Of a stretch of DNA of 64,000 bases, positions 12,101-23,557 are shown piece after piece. A program made the position numbers and the translations under genes. The notes beneath the pieces were generated by a model, which was given only the letters and a program-made list of their open reading frames with translations, searched no databases and was not told where the DNA came from. Origin of the DNA: Pleodorina starrii (lineage: Eukaryota > Chlorophyta > Chlorophyceae > Chlamydomonadales > Volvocaceae); NCBI GenBank assembly GCA_030267565.1, contig BRXU01000043.1:124001-188000 (forward strand), in the 5' to 3' direction. Within the stretch, counting starts at the first letter, position 1; every line of letters begins with the position of its first letter.

Positions 12101-14267
12101 GAGGTTGGGGAGGCGGCGGGCGGAGCGAGCGGCTGTGCGACCCCGGTGTGGTTTGCGAACGGACAATGGGGCCAGGGCGGGAGCAGGTGATACGAGTTGA
12201 TACGAGTGGCCCTGCGGGGTTGCACGTGCGCAACCAGCCCCAGCCGCCTCGCTGCCGCATCCCGCCCAAGCCGTACACGCAATCCCGCACCACCACAGTT
12301 CGCTGCAGCGGCAGGCAGCCCCACACATCTCGCACACGCGGCGTCCCCCATTCCTTGCGACACCGATGTAGCTCCGCGCAAAACCCCCCCAAACACCGCT
12401 CCCTGGCAGGGTAAGGCAAGCCGATCAAACCTACACTGCACGTACGGCACCGTACCTGTCGTACAGATGCCAAGATGGCCAGATCCGCGGACTCCAGGTG
12501 CGGGAAGTGGGCCTCCACCTGCACCCGCCGCGGCTGGTACCGACCTCTGCCACTGCCTGTGCTCCCGACTCGGGGCACCGACGCGCCGGGTCCTTGCGTG
12601 GGCAGGTGCGGACGCATCGCGCCTAGCAGCCAGCCCGACTGCGGGGGCGGGTGGATAGGACAACGACACGACAGCCTTGTGGGGCGGTGCGGTGCGACAA
12701 TGTGAGCGCGAGACGAGCCGTCGCGCGGCGGGGGCCATTCGCCTCGCCCGCCGCACGGTTGAAGATAACGGTTACGCCGGCAGTGCGGGCCAGTTGGCTG
12801 TCGGGAGCTGCATCCGGACGCATACCGTGCCGCGTTTCCGTCCAACGCGTCGCGCTGCCCGCCCTGCAGTACGGTAACTCCCGCTCGGCCCCTTACCGCG
12901 TGGCCCTCCCCCCTGCTGGGCTCCCTGCTCCCTCTGACGGGTTAACCTCCCTGTCGCGCGCAAAAGAGAGTCTCCTCCGGCCAGCGTGCCCTTGCGACTC
13001 TCCCCTCCTTCCCTCCCCCGAACCACACCGTATGCGTGGGAGCCTCTGGCGCGACCGCTAGCTCCGGAGGCTTGGCCCGGTATCGCTGGGGCATATGCCC
13101 AGCCCACACCCGCCAGTCCGCGGACCGCCAGTCCGTCCTACCCACCTGCTCCGCCCGCGCCTCCTTGATCAGCTGATCCAGTCGCTCCCCCGCCGCTATC
13201 CGCTCCGCCACCGCCTCCCCCGCCCGCCGCAACAAGTCCACCGCAGCCGCCAGCTCCGGAGACACGCGCAGGCTGGGGGGCCCGTAGGGCGCCTGGGGCC
13301 AGGGGGGTTGGGGATGGTGCGGCGAAGCCGCGTTGAGACTTCGTGGGAAGGGCAGCAGTGAATTGGGTTGCAACCCACGTCAACCCCAGCCTCCCCGGTG
13401 GGGATTGTAGGGGCCACACCGGCCTGGCGGGGATGGCCCAGCATGGGCACCCTGCAACGTGGCGCCCGCTCGTTCAGTCACCCACCAGCCGCACGTCCGG
13501 GTAGGCCTCCAGCAGGGGAGCCAGGTCGGCATCGTCCGCCACCGCCAGCAGCCAGGCGGCGGGTGGCAGGAAGGACACCAGCGTGGCACCGGCTGCGTGC
13601 AGTCGGGCCATCAGGCGGGCCTGCGCCTCGCCGAAATGCGGTGCCGGGCGGTTGCTAATGCGCTGGCGGTGGCGCTGCTGCTGTTGCGCGGAGGCGGAGG
13701 CGCTGCCGCCGGGCTGTGCTAGGTGCAGGTGCTGACCGTCTTCCTGCCAGTGCAGCGTTGGGCCCAAGGTCAGGAGCCACAGCTGGCAGCGCGACAGCGG
13801 GCCCCATTGAGGGGACTGCGTCGGCGGTGCGGCGCGAATTTGCTGCTGCTGCAGCAACCGCCTGGCCGTGGGAGTCGGTGGGGGAAGCCTGTGCATGGGT
13901 GGAGCAAGCAAGGCCAGGGTGGTTGGGAAAGGGACTGGACAGGCGCGTGAGCTGTCGTCAAGGCTGGTAGTTGTATGTCACGCGAGGTCAAACACCACGC
14001 CGGTTCAAGCAATCATCGGGTGTTGAGCTGTTGCCCTGTCCAATGAGGGGACTGTTTCATGCCGGAGGAGGAGACCGCGTCCCGTTTCTGGTCCGCGCAC
14101 CTGTTCTGCGCTGCATCGGCGTCAATCGTTCCCGTTCTCAGGTGCACAACGTGCACGGTGTTCGGAGTTTCCCCAAGGGGACCGTTTAAACGTGGCGCCG
14201 CATCTCCCTGCACCAGCGGTAGGCTAAGCGCGCCCACCAGCACTGAAAACAACACTATGCTTATCAT
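113..14267 (-). CDS. Secreted subtilisin-like serine protease (peptidase S8) with PA domain, 3' partial
   Basis: Exons in transcript order: 14101-14267, 13486-13888, 13146-13292, 12456-12638, 11621-11920, 10548-10703, 10059-10154, 9397-9509, 8611-8716, 8052-8223, 7581-7684, 6910-6981, 6366-6501, 6076-6191, 5076-5193, 4244-4372, 3773-3864, 2384-2428, 1874-1993, 1349-1480, 538-626, 113-248. Phases agree throughout, giving 1044 codons; the last donor, at 112, leads out of the window. The chosen ATG (14267) opens a 21-residue signal peptide, MISIVLFSVLVGALSLPLVQG; an in-frame GTG lies 18 bp upstream. A long propeptide-like region follows. The triad is complete: Asp458 (GDSGLD), His510 (GHGTHVSG) and Ser873 (GTSMATP), with oxyanion Asn616 (AAGN). 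A PA domain (about 674-757) is inserted between Asn and Ser. SSVGPTTDGRVKPDI precedes Ser, and LVNNLDLQV marks the C-terminal beta-sandwich. Volvocine sporangin (cell-wall lytic VLE) is a subtilase, so a wall or matrix role is possible but inferred. The exon ending at 11621 needs a GC donor. Confidence 0.9.
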
Positions 14268-16650
14268 TGATCTTGCGAGAGTCACTCTTAGGCACCCATT
14301 CCTCTCGAGTCGCTGGAAAACTCAACAGAAAATACTTGACTGCCAGTAAAGCAAATACGTAAATTATCGCATGCTTGTACTCGTGTAATGCTTATGCATA
14401 GGCTTTCAAAGTTGAACAGTCTCACAGGGCAACTCCTTGCAGCTTCACTCAAATCGTAGACAGCCCCAGCTCGTGAAAGTTTTCGCTCGCCCTAAGATGT
14501 GACGTTTATATGTAATAAATCATGTATTGCATCCAAAGACACAGTTTGTTGTGCGCGTGCTGCCTGGGACGTAACAACTGTCAACGCTCCCGAAACCACG
14601 GGGATGTCCGGCAGTTTTATAATGCGAAGATTCGTCGCCATCGACCACCAATCAGTCTGCGTCCGTGAAGCAATACGTTAACATAATAGTGCATGAACCG
14701 TCTTGCTCGGTTGCCCTAAGTTCTTCTCTCCCTTCTTCGCAACAGCCGCCGGCAGCGCGCCGGCTTCGTCAAGTTCCACCTATGCAAACCGATAGATGTG
14801 AAACAGAGCTTAAGTTGTCTTCATTCACAAGCTCATTCTGCCATTTGCCTCACCGTTGGCTCTGAACTACCGAATTATCGGTAACGGTGGCTAACGGTGA
14901 AGATCGCGTTTCGTAGATGCAAGGACACGGTCCATTGTCATGCGTAGGGAACAGGCGTGTTGGGATTGACACTGCACCACGGCGTTTCTGCCGTTGATGC
15001 GTTTATTTATGCACAGCAATTATTCGAGGACCGGTGGCTCGCTCGCTTTGTGTATGCACCAGGAGAACACTGGAAGAGGCCACTGCCCCTCCCTGTCGTG
15101 CCCTGTCGACAGGAAGGCCCAAACAGCCAACACTCACGTACGGGTGCGACTCGACCAGTAGACCCGGGAGCACGCTGCGTGCAGCCCCAGCTGGGCTTGT
15201 TTTGCAGAGTGGGTTGAAGACCCTAGGAAGAGTTGAGCTAGCGGATCAGCCCCTGATCAGCCCCTGATCAGCTGGCCCTTGGTGCACTGCAGCAGCGGAG
15301 ACGACCGACCTAGATAACCGGAAAGCGCACCCAGACGACCAGACAGCCTGAGACAGCACTCGGGGAAGCTCGGGGAAGCTCGGGACACCCATGCATGAAC
15401 GCGCGAATCCGGGCTAAATGACTCAAAGCCCGCCGTGCAGTGTGTTACAGTATCGCCAATCCCTTGGAAGGAAGGAGAGCGGACTGAATGCGCTGTATCA
15501 TGGTCGCTCGGTCGCTAAGTACAAGCGACTTCGACGTATACACGATTATACGTACAGCGAGCCATGGGCTCACCGCTCACGTACCTCTCCAGACTTGCAG
15601 CGCTACACGGCTTAAACGGGATAATAGTGCATAATAAAGGCAATCCTTTGGGCAGCTATATCAGTTCGAAGGGCGACTTACGTCAATCCGAATACCGACT
15701 CCTGCCGACTCCGTCAATCCATAGGCCGGCGCCGTCCATCCGGCTGGCGACGCTCGTTAATTCCATAAGAGAATTGATAACAGGATAAACATGGATTGTC
15801 TATTCCGCGACATTACACTTCCGACAATCCGACCCCCGTGGGTGCCCAGGGGTGCCCTCAGACGCAGCTGGATCCCTGCTTATCCCTGTGCCTATGAACG
15901 AGGGGTTCCAACTACCTCCAAGCGTGCTGATGTGGGCAAGTGAGTTTCGATGCCAACCTTCCCAGAGCCGCCCCGCACTGACAATGTAGGATCTCTGCCC
16001 GGAAGCCTAGAATCCCTTCTTCCCTTGTTCGCAGTTAGCCCCTTCATCGCCCATTCATGCTGCAATGTTTACGCCGAGAAATATGGAAATAATTCCGTTC
16101 CGCTCTAAGAAATGTGAATAACCGTTGTCAAGGCTTAAAACGGATCGAACCGATGGCTGCGACAGTTGCTGTCGTACCGCAGAGAGCGGTAGGCCCAACT
16201 GCCGCGCTAGTGGCTGGTCGGCGGTCTTTTTGTTGGAAAGTTGCTTTCCATAGGTCCGCAGTCTATGATCTGTTTATTTTGAGTCTCAACGTACTATTCA
16301 GATTGCTGGGCTGACGTGCGCAATCACGACATAATCTGTACATTTTACTTCTACGTTTTCTGAGACCTGCCATCTCATCCACAAGCGTATCTTGCACACA
16401 AGCGTATCCTGCATCCATATGGAAAACACTGATGGCTTAAGCTATGGCTGGGAATGGTGCCGGCGACATCGGGTCGCACCGCACCTACCGACACTCTTCT
16501 ATGTAAGACCCTTCTCCACGGGAAGAACATTTCACAGCACTCAAACCCTGACACACTGCGACCACGATTTAGTCGTCCCAATGCACAGCCTGGTCGGGTC
16601 CCCCGAGCTTGGCCGTCATAGTTTCCCCGGGGCCCTCCCTCCTTCCCCAG
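14268..16650. other. Divergent intergenic region between protease and ALKBH6-like gene
   Basis: No coding exon is recognised here. The first 250 bases upstream of the protease start are AT-richer than the genes around them. Short tandem motifs occur (three copies of a CTGATCAGCCC unit near 15243-15274 and repeated GCTCGGGGAA near 15360-15385). Both flanking genes are transcribed away from the region, so it should hold two promoters, but no clear TATA box was found. Confidence 0.5.
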
Positions 16651-16716
16651 TTGCCATGCACAACCCCACTCCTTCTGTCGCGCCATCCCTTACCGCACGT
16701 ACCGCCTCGAGTCCAG

Positions 16717-19700
16717 ATCCCCGACTACGTCGTTCCGGAGCAAGAAGCGCAGTCCTTGCGGGAGGCCCGGGCGTCCAAAGCCAAATGGGTCCAGGTGACG
16801 AGCCGTGCCGTGTCGTGGTGCCCGTTCGCGGCGCGCTCCTGAGACCCAGTTCAGGCCACTCCATTATTGACCCCACACAGCACCATAACTGCGTCCAATG
16901 ATGTTCAAGGGTCACTTTCTCCAAAGGCTATCAACCTACCGCGCTGGCTCTGCCCGACGGACTTGGGCTGGCTGGCGCCTGCTGAGCCCTGCTGAGCCCT
17001 CCTGAGCTTCCCTGCGCACCTGGATCGACGAGCACCCACCCTCTTCGATTTGAGTCAAGATCGCGTCCTGCACCTGAGGTTCCCTGACCCCAGTCTCCCT
17101 GCCCGGCCCTGCCCGGCCGTGTCTCGCCTTGTCTTTTGCTGCCACTCCTACGATCTGCCCAACCGCAGCTGTCCGGCCGGCGGCTCCAGAACCTGGGTGG
17201 TGTGGTTCACGCCAAGGGCCTTATCCCGGCGCCGCTGCCCAGCTGGCTGCAGCCGCTGCTGGGGCGGCTGGCGGAGGAGGGCGGCGAGGGAGGGCTGTAC
17301 GGCGGCCAGCCTCCGAACCACGTGCTCGTAAACTCGTACATGCCGGGGGAGGGCATCATGGTGGGCAAGGGATGGTGGGCGTGGCGGGGCGGCTTTCGGG
17401 TGTGGGGCCACACTGGGTGCGTGCACCGCCGCGATATCACTGGTATCACTGGGTCGCCTGCGTCCCTCTGCTGCGGTATCGTTTTCATTACACCCGCGCA
17501 TGTGGGTACACGACGTCTGCGACAAGGGCGTGTGCGCAGTAGGGTCGTGCATGCATGCATGCGTGCAGAGCCCAGCCCACAAAGAGCTCGAACGTTGCCC
17601 TCAAGCCCACAGCAGGCCATGGAGCCGCGTACCGGTAGCCATGACGCCGCAGTGCCCTCCAGCCACATCGCCACCATGACTGCACACAAGGGACACGGCC
17701 GTCGGGGCTTGCACCGCCCCGCCAAGCGGTCATGGCGACAAAGTGGTCATGGCTTGCACCTGGACATACACTGCAACTTGGCGGCTGCCGTTAGCCACTC
17801 GACCCACCCACTCACCCACCCACCCACCCACCCACCCACCCACCCACCCACCCACCCACCCACCCACCCACCCACCCACCCACCCACCCACCCACCCACC
17901 CACCCACCCACCCACCCACCCACCCACCCACCCACCCACCCACCCACCCACCCACCCACCCACCCACCCACCCACCCACCCACCCACCCACCCACCCACC
18001 CACCCACCCACCCACCCACCCACCCACCCACCCACCCACCCACCCACCCACCCACCCACCCACCCACCCACCCACCCACCCACCCACCCACCCACCCACC
18101 CACCCACCCACCCACCCACCCACCCACCCACCCACCCACCCACCCACCCACCCACCCACCCACCCACCCACCCACCCACCCACCCACCCACCCACCCACC
18201 CACCCACCCACCCACCCACCCACCCACCCACCCACCCACCCACCCACCCACCCACCCACCCACTCCCGGCAGCCCCACGAGGACGGCCCCGCCTACCACC
18301 CTGTGGTGGCCATCCTCTCATTGGGGGCGCCCGCCGTACTGCGGTTTCGGAGGAAGCCAAAGCCGGAAGGTGGGCAGGGATGGGGAGCAGGGGCGGCACA
18401 CACCCCACACCGTGAGGTGGCGGCACCGGTGTGAGCTGCAAGGTGGCAACGGGCGCCATTGGCGGGGGGCTGGGCCAGCCGGGTGGCAAGGCGGGTGGCA
18501 AGGCGGGTGGCCAACCGGCAACCTGTCCTGGCTCGCCCGCACGGGACGGCAGCGGGGCCACTGCGCACGGGGCCACGGGGCCACGGGGCCACCAAGGCAG
18601 GTTGCGCCGCACTGCCGTCATGCTCCGTCGGGACCCGCTGCACCGTTCATCTCCCGTGCGCTGCTCAATCCGCTGATCCGCTCCGAGTTGCTGTAGATCC
18701 GAACTTCTTCAAAGTCGCCGGGCGCCCTTCATGTTCATGCATATGTCGACATTTCTGCGCGCCCCGTGGCAGCCGCCCGCCATCCGTGCGCGCCACCCGG
18801 TCACCACCCCACCGCCGCTGCACCGCCTCCACAGTTTTCCCCTCCCTGCTCCCATCTTCCGAACCCTACCGCCGCCTACCAGACGACAGCTCGGTTCCCG
18901 CGGCCACTGGCGGTCCACCAGCCAGGCGTGGTTCCGGAGCCGAAAGCACCAGTCTTCTGCAACCCCCGGAGCTTCCACAGCAGCAGCAGCAGCAGCGGCC
19001 GTCGTCGCCACCGCAGGAGACGCCGGAGAGCGTTGCAGGAGCAGGAGCAGGGCCGGGAGCGGGTGTGGCGGCGGGTGAGGGTCCCGGCTACGAGGTTGCC
19101 CGTCCCCAGCAGTGCCCGCCCTACATCGCCTCCGTGTTGCTCCAGCCTCGCAGCCTGGTGATATTTCGGGACGAGGCCTTCACGGACTGCCTGCACTGCA
19201 TTGAGGAGGTGCGTGTGTGGGGGAGGGGGGCGGGACGAGGCGGGGCGGGGGTAATTAAAACGGCCCGGGGCGGGGATCGTGAGTGGATGGGTTTGAGGGG
19301 GGTGAGAGGAGGGTCGGGGACTTTGGGGATTGGGGGATTGCGGGGCAGAGGCTTACGGGCCCCGGGACCTCCAGGCTCCAGAAGTTGTGTCAGGTACCCG
19401 CAGCAGTGGAGGAATGGGGCTGCGATTGCGCGGGGCGGCTGGGGCTGTCGGGTGGGTGGATTGGAGCCGGGCTCCCCAAAGGGCGTGATCGCCTGCTAGA
19501 AAGCGCCGCAGCTACACTCGAAAGGGGGGGCGGCCGGAAAGCATCTCGCCAACCGCCGACACCGCGCCTCCCTTTCCTGTTAGGCAAGCGAGAGCGAGAC
19601 CGTGTCTCAGTCCCGGGAGCCCTCCGCCCCCATCCCACCCACCGGACCGCCCGTACTACACCCGCTATCCGTTACGTGTACGGCAGGTAAGCGAGGAGCT

Positions 19701-19836
19701 GCTGGACGAGTCCGTAGCGAATCTGGACATGTACGGCTTGTCTCCCGGTACCACGCTGCCTCGCGGCGGCGAGCGCATCTCGCTGACTGTTCGGCGGGTG
19801 GCGCGAGTGATGCCGTCCATACTGCGGCCCCGGTAG
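16717..19836 (+). CDS. ALKBH6: ALKBH6-type alkylation-repair-homologue dioxygenase
   Basis: Exons: 16717-16794 (5' limit uncertain), 17169-17360, 18273-18369, 18883-19208, 19687-19836. Phases fit at all four junctions and the last exon ends in TAG. The product matches plant and animal ALKBH6 in order: VQIPDYVVPEQEAQSL, LSGRRLQNLGGVVHAKGL, PPNHVLVNSYMPGEGIM, PHEDGPAYHPVVAILSLGAP, LLQPRSLVIFRDEAFTDCLH, and the C-terminal ISLTVRRVARV. The HxD iron motif (HED), the distal His (CLH) and the Arg-rich 2-oxoglutarate strand are all present. The family is predicted to be an Fe(II)/2-oxoglutarate oxygenase; the substrate in algae is unknown. Exon 4 encodes a Gln/Ser/Ala/Gly-rich insertion of about 70 residues. 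No in-frame ATG lies between the upstream stop at 16570 and the first exon, so a short 5' exon is missing from this model. An acceptor at 16648-16650 is an alternative start of this exon. Confidence 0.88.
17813..18263. repeat. (CCCA)n tetranucleotide microsatellite, about 113 units
   Basis: An essentially uninterrupted CCCA array fills half of the 912-bp second intron of the ALKBH6-like gene. It ends 9 bp before the CAG acceptor at 18270-18272. The complementary strand is (TGGG)n, a strong G-quadruplex candidate. The apparent long open frames across it (Thr-His-Pro-Pro on plus, Gly-Gly-Trp-Val on minus) are artefacts of a stop-free repeat. Confidence 0.97.
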
Positions 19837-20520
19837 GGGGGAGGAGCAGGCGAGTGAGGAGGAGGAGGAGGTGGAGGAGGAGGCGCTGTTCGGCCGAGGG
19901 GCGTGATGGCGGGCACGGGCGGGCAGGGCCGCGCATCCGGTTACGACGGCAGCGGTGGCGGCGACGGCAACTGGTGGTGGGAGCAGGCTTGGCAGCGGCT
20001 TGGAGATACGGTGGAGGCAAGGGCGGCGGCAAGGGGCGGCGGCGGTATGGTCGGCCGGCGGCGGCGGAGTCGGAGGCGGAGGTGGACTGGTTCCGAGGAC
20101 TGACACGAGGAGCGTTATGGACCGAGTCGGGTCAGCTGATCGGGAGATAAGGTGGGTGCGGCGAGGACGACTGCAGTCGCACCCGTGGTTGGGCCTGGGG
20201 GCCGATGGGGGGGCGGGGCCGGCTGGCGGGATTCGAGGCAGCCGATGAAGAGATGACAAGAGATGTTGGAAGCGGGGAGGGTGAATGAAAGAGATTGCAG
20301 GAACTGCGGGGCGCGCCAGGTGTCCGGAATTCATCCCCCTCCTGTTGTGTGCGAAGGGATTAGTAGTGTTGTTTTGTGGGGAGGTTCGCATTGTGTTGGG
20401 GTTCGCGGTGGCCGGTTGCTGCTCGGGTGCGCCACAAGGACAAGGACGCCCCCACACGCTATTAGCCCAGCCTCGACAGGCGTCAGGTGGGTGCAATGCC
20501 CGGAGCCCCGGACGCTACGA
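19837..20520. other. 3' flank of ALKBH6-like gene, no gene seen
   Basis: This GC-rich, purine-skewed stretch contains GAG/GGA-rich runs (19855-19890) and no recognisable exon. It probably includes the 3' UTR of the ALKBH6-like transcript. The green-algal polyadenylation signal TGTAA was not found here. Confidence 0.4.
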
Positions 20521-20836
20521 CCTCCCCTCCCCTCCCCTCCCCTCCCCTCCCCTCCCCTCCCCTCCCCTCCCCTCCCCTCCCCTCCCCTCCCCTCCCCTCC
20601 CCTCCCCTCCCCTCCCCTCCCCTCCCCTCCCCTCCCCTCCCCTCCCCTCCCCTCCCCTCCCCTCCCCTCCCCTCCCCTCCCCTCCCCTCCCCTCCCCTCC
20701 CCTCCCCTCCCCTCCCCTCCCCTCCCCTCCCCTCCCCTCCCCTCCCCTCCCCTCCCCTCCCCTCCCCTCCCCTCCCCTCCCCTCCCCTCCCCTCCCCTCC
20801 CCTCCCCTCCCCTCCCCTCCCCTCCCCTCCCCTCCC
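20521..20836. repeat. (CCCCT)n pentanucleotide microsatellite, about 63 units
   Basis: A near-perfect CCCCT array of about 316 bp. The minus strand is (AGGGG)n, also G-quadruplex-prone. It is flanked by a C-run at 20836-20840. The repeat is stop-free, so long spurious ORFs cross it in several frames. Confidence 0.97.
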
Positions 20837-23553
20837 CCCCGCCCTTCCCCCAATGTCTGTGGCACTGCAGTGCGCTCGGGATGTATGGCGCCGTCGTGCC
20901 GCCTCGCTTCTTCTGCGGACCCATCCCATGCCACCGCGCCACATACCAGCATGCCACCGCGCCATTCCGATCGTCCTTCACAACCCGCGCAGCTCCTGCC
21001 CGCGCGATCGGCCGATCGCTCCTCCAGCTGTGGGTTCAGGCCCAACTGCTCTTGTCTTGTGCTTGTCGGCAGGTATTGCGCGTCGTTGAGGCTTTGAAGG
21101 GCGGCACCCCTCCCTCCACCACCACCACCGCCACCACCACCACCATCACCAGCAGCAGCAGCAGCTCTGCTACCAGAGGTGCAGCAACGGGGCTCGCCGC
21201 CCGAGCTCGCCGGCAGAGGACACATCAAGGAAGCGCTTCCGAGCAGTATCGCGGCAGCAGTAAAACCGGGTGTACCGGTACCCTGGCATAAACATCAGCA
21301 CATCACGCTGGCTTAACCGTGACTCGGCTTTCCAGCACGCGGCCATGCCTCAAAGCGTCCCGCTTGTGGCGCGCGAATTCGCCACATCGCCTGTGTGCCG
21401 TTTCCGACCAGGTCGGTCGTAAGGTACGACATGGTGCAGGCGGCTCATCAAGAGGCGCAAGGGGCCGCAAGTGCAGGCGGGGGAGACGGACAGCGACTCG
21501 TACGCGTGGGGCTGCGTGGCGCAGCGGATGGGCTGCAGCTACGGCGACGTGCGGGGCGGCAGGACGGAGGTACTGAGGCCGGCTGGCGGTGCTGCGGGTA
21601 GTCGGGTAGTCGGGTAGTCAGGTTGTGGGTTTGCGGCGCCGCGCCGCGCCCATCCAGGTGCCGAGGTGTTGGGGGACAAATACGGTATGATTGCAGGAGT
21701 GCTAACGACGGGTGTGGTTGGCTGGCTGGCATGGTTTGCAAGCTGTGAACACATGGAACGGGCCACTACACCTTTGCTTAGTACGGCGCGGGGCCGCACT
21801 TTGAAAGGTGGGTGTGGCGATGTGGCCCTGCGCTATCCCCACGGGGTTGACCAGGCTTGGCCTTGATGCCCCAGGCGTGAGACGAACGCCCGATGTCGCC
21901 CGCGACCGTGCAATGCCGGTGGTCATGGCCGCGCGTGGAACGAGCTAACGGTCCGACAGCCAGGGCCTTTTGCGGGTACATTGGATGATTGCGTGGCCCG
22001 GCCTGGTAGACGGGCTACAGCCGGGCTGCAAGGGCCCTTTGGTTCTCGCTGTGTGCTGATATCGGGCAAGGGCTTGGGGGCCATGGCAAGAGCCATGAGA
22101 ACCGCATCAGTGCCCTCGGAACCACAGCTGGAGAGGGCCCGGCAACGCTGAAGCGCGATCGGGAGGTGCGAGCAGTGCAGATGAGGAAGGTGGAGGAAGG
22201 GGTGTACCGCAAGGGGTGCTCTGGGGATTGCAGACTGCAAGTGACAGTACGCACGCGCCGGTGTGAGCCGGGCGCGCTGGATCCTGCGGTTTCTGGGAAG
22301 CTGAAAGGCGCCTGAACAACGTGCCGTTGTCAAACCATCCCTCAAGGCCCGTTTGCCGTTTCCCATTCAACACACACAATTCAACCTGCGGCCCCTTCGC
22401 CCACCGCGCGCTCCCGTTCTCCGCGGTACTGCGTGCATGGTGATGCTGAAGATGCCAGCTTTTTGGCACGCTTCGGCACGCTTCGAAATGCAGGTTTCGT
22501 CGTCACGGAAGTGGTGCCTGCAGGCCAGCGGCAGGCCTGCTTGACGTTGCCGTACCCTTTCCGCTGCAGACCCAAGGATGCTGGGCTCTCTTCCGTTGCT
22601 TAACATTTCCGCTGTGACGTCGGTTTCGGATGAACCAAAATGACGAGTACTACAAACGTACTTGTGCATGGAGGACCGTTTGTTCGCCATGCTGTACGAA
22701 CGGTCTCCCGAGACGATTCGTCGGCGAGAACACACGATCTTCTGTAACGATCAGAAGTAAAGCTGCATGTACCGAGTACTTTGCCAGAATCCTATCAAAC
22801 TCCTGCAAGTCGTCCTGTTTGCGCTTCAGACACGTTAGCTAGCGACTAGGAGTTCGCATGCTGCCGTTGCCGGCAAATTTTCGGTGTTATGGACAGGTCT
22901 GAACCTTCATCGCGGCCGGAGGCCGCGAAATTTTTTTTGGGGGGCGGTCGAAAGATACATTTTCCTTAAGGAGTTTGCCCCTCAGGCCGCCAAAATGAAA
23001 ATTAGGATCCACAACGGAAAGTCAAGTATTGAGAGTCGAAATAATGCTCGGATGCATTGTCAGATGTTTGGGGAGTATGGATAGAATTAGACTGTGGTCA
23101 ACGGGGCGGTGTAGAGGCCAATAGAACATTCTCAAGTACCACCCAGTCCATGGACTCTAAACATAATTGTACTTGTAAGGAAAATGCCATGAAAAGGGAT
23201 GAGACACCTTGAACATCACTTGGAGGACCGTGTTAGATGGATCACGTTACATTACTCCAAAATATTTACCTTACAAGCAGCAAACATGAAAATCACGAAA
23301 ATAAGCTAGCTTTTAGAGGTGCATGTCCAGAAAGATGTCAGGAACGAATACGTGTGTAGATCGACCCGCGGGCCAGACCGGTTCGGCAGGGTGCGGCAGC
23401 GAACGCACGCACGGTGCCCTGCAACCACAATGCCCGACTGCAATGGCATGTAAGACAAGACCGACAACATTCCTTACTGCGATAGGGCCTCCAATATCAG
23501 GAACGGTTCCCTCCCCTCTGGGTTACGTAGCCCCCCCCCCTCCGCCCTCATAT
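20837..23553. other. Gene-poor region, no supported gene
   Basis: Several short open stretches exist (for example 21430-21600 plus, with a CVAQRMGCSYGDV-like reading in one frame), but none shows paired splice sites or a recognisable family. A CACCAC/CAGCAG low-complexity patch lies at 21115-21165. From about 22880 to 23330 the sequence becomes clearly AT-richer, unlike the coding regions. Confidence 0.4.
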
Positions 23554-23557
23554 GGAT

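Noticed and set aside
17136..18434. 432-codon plus frame and 150-270-codon minus frames across the CCCA array
   Set aside because: They are open only because the tetranucleotide repeat has no stops; real coding here is the two ALKBH6 exons (17169-17360 and 18273-18369).
20263..21291. Long Pro/Ser/Leu and Gly/Glu/Arg frames across the CCCCT array
   Set aside because: Stop-free microsatellite; no splice or family evidence on either side.
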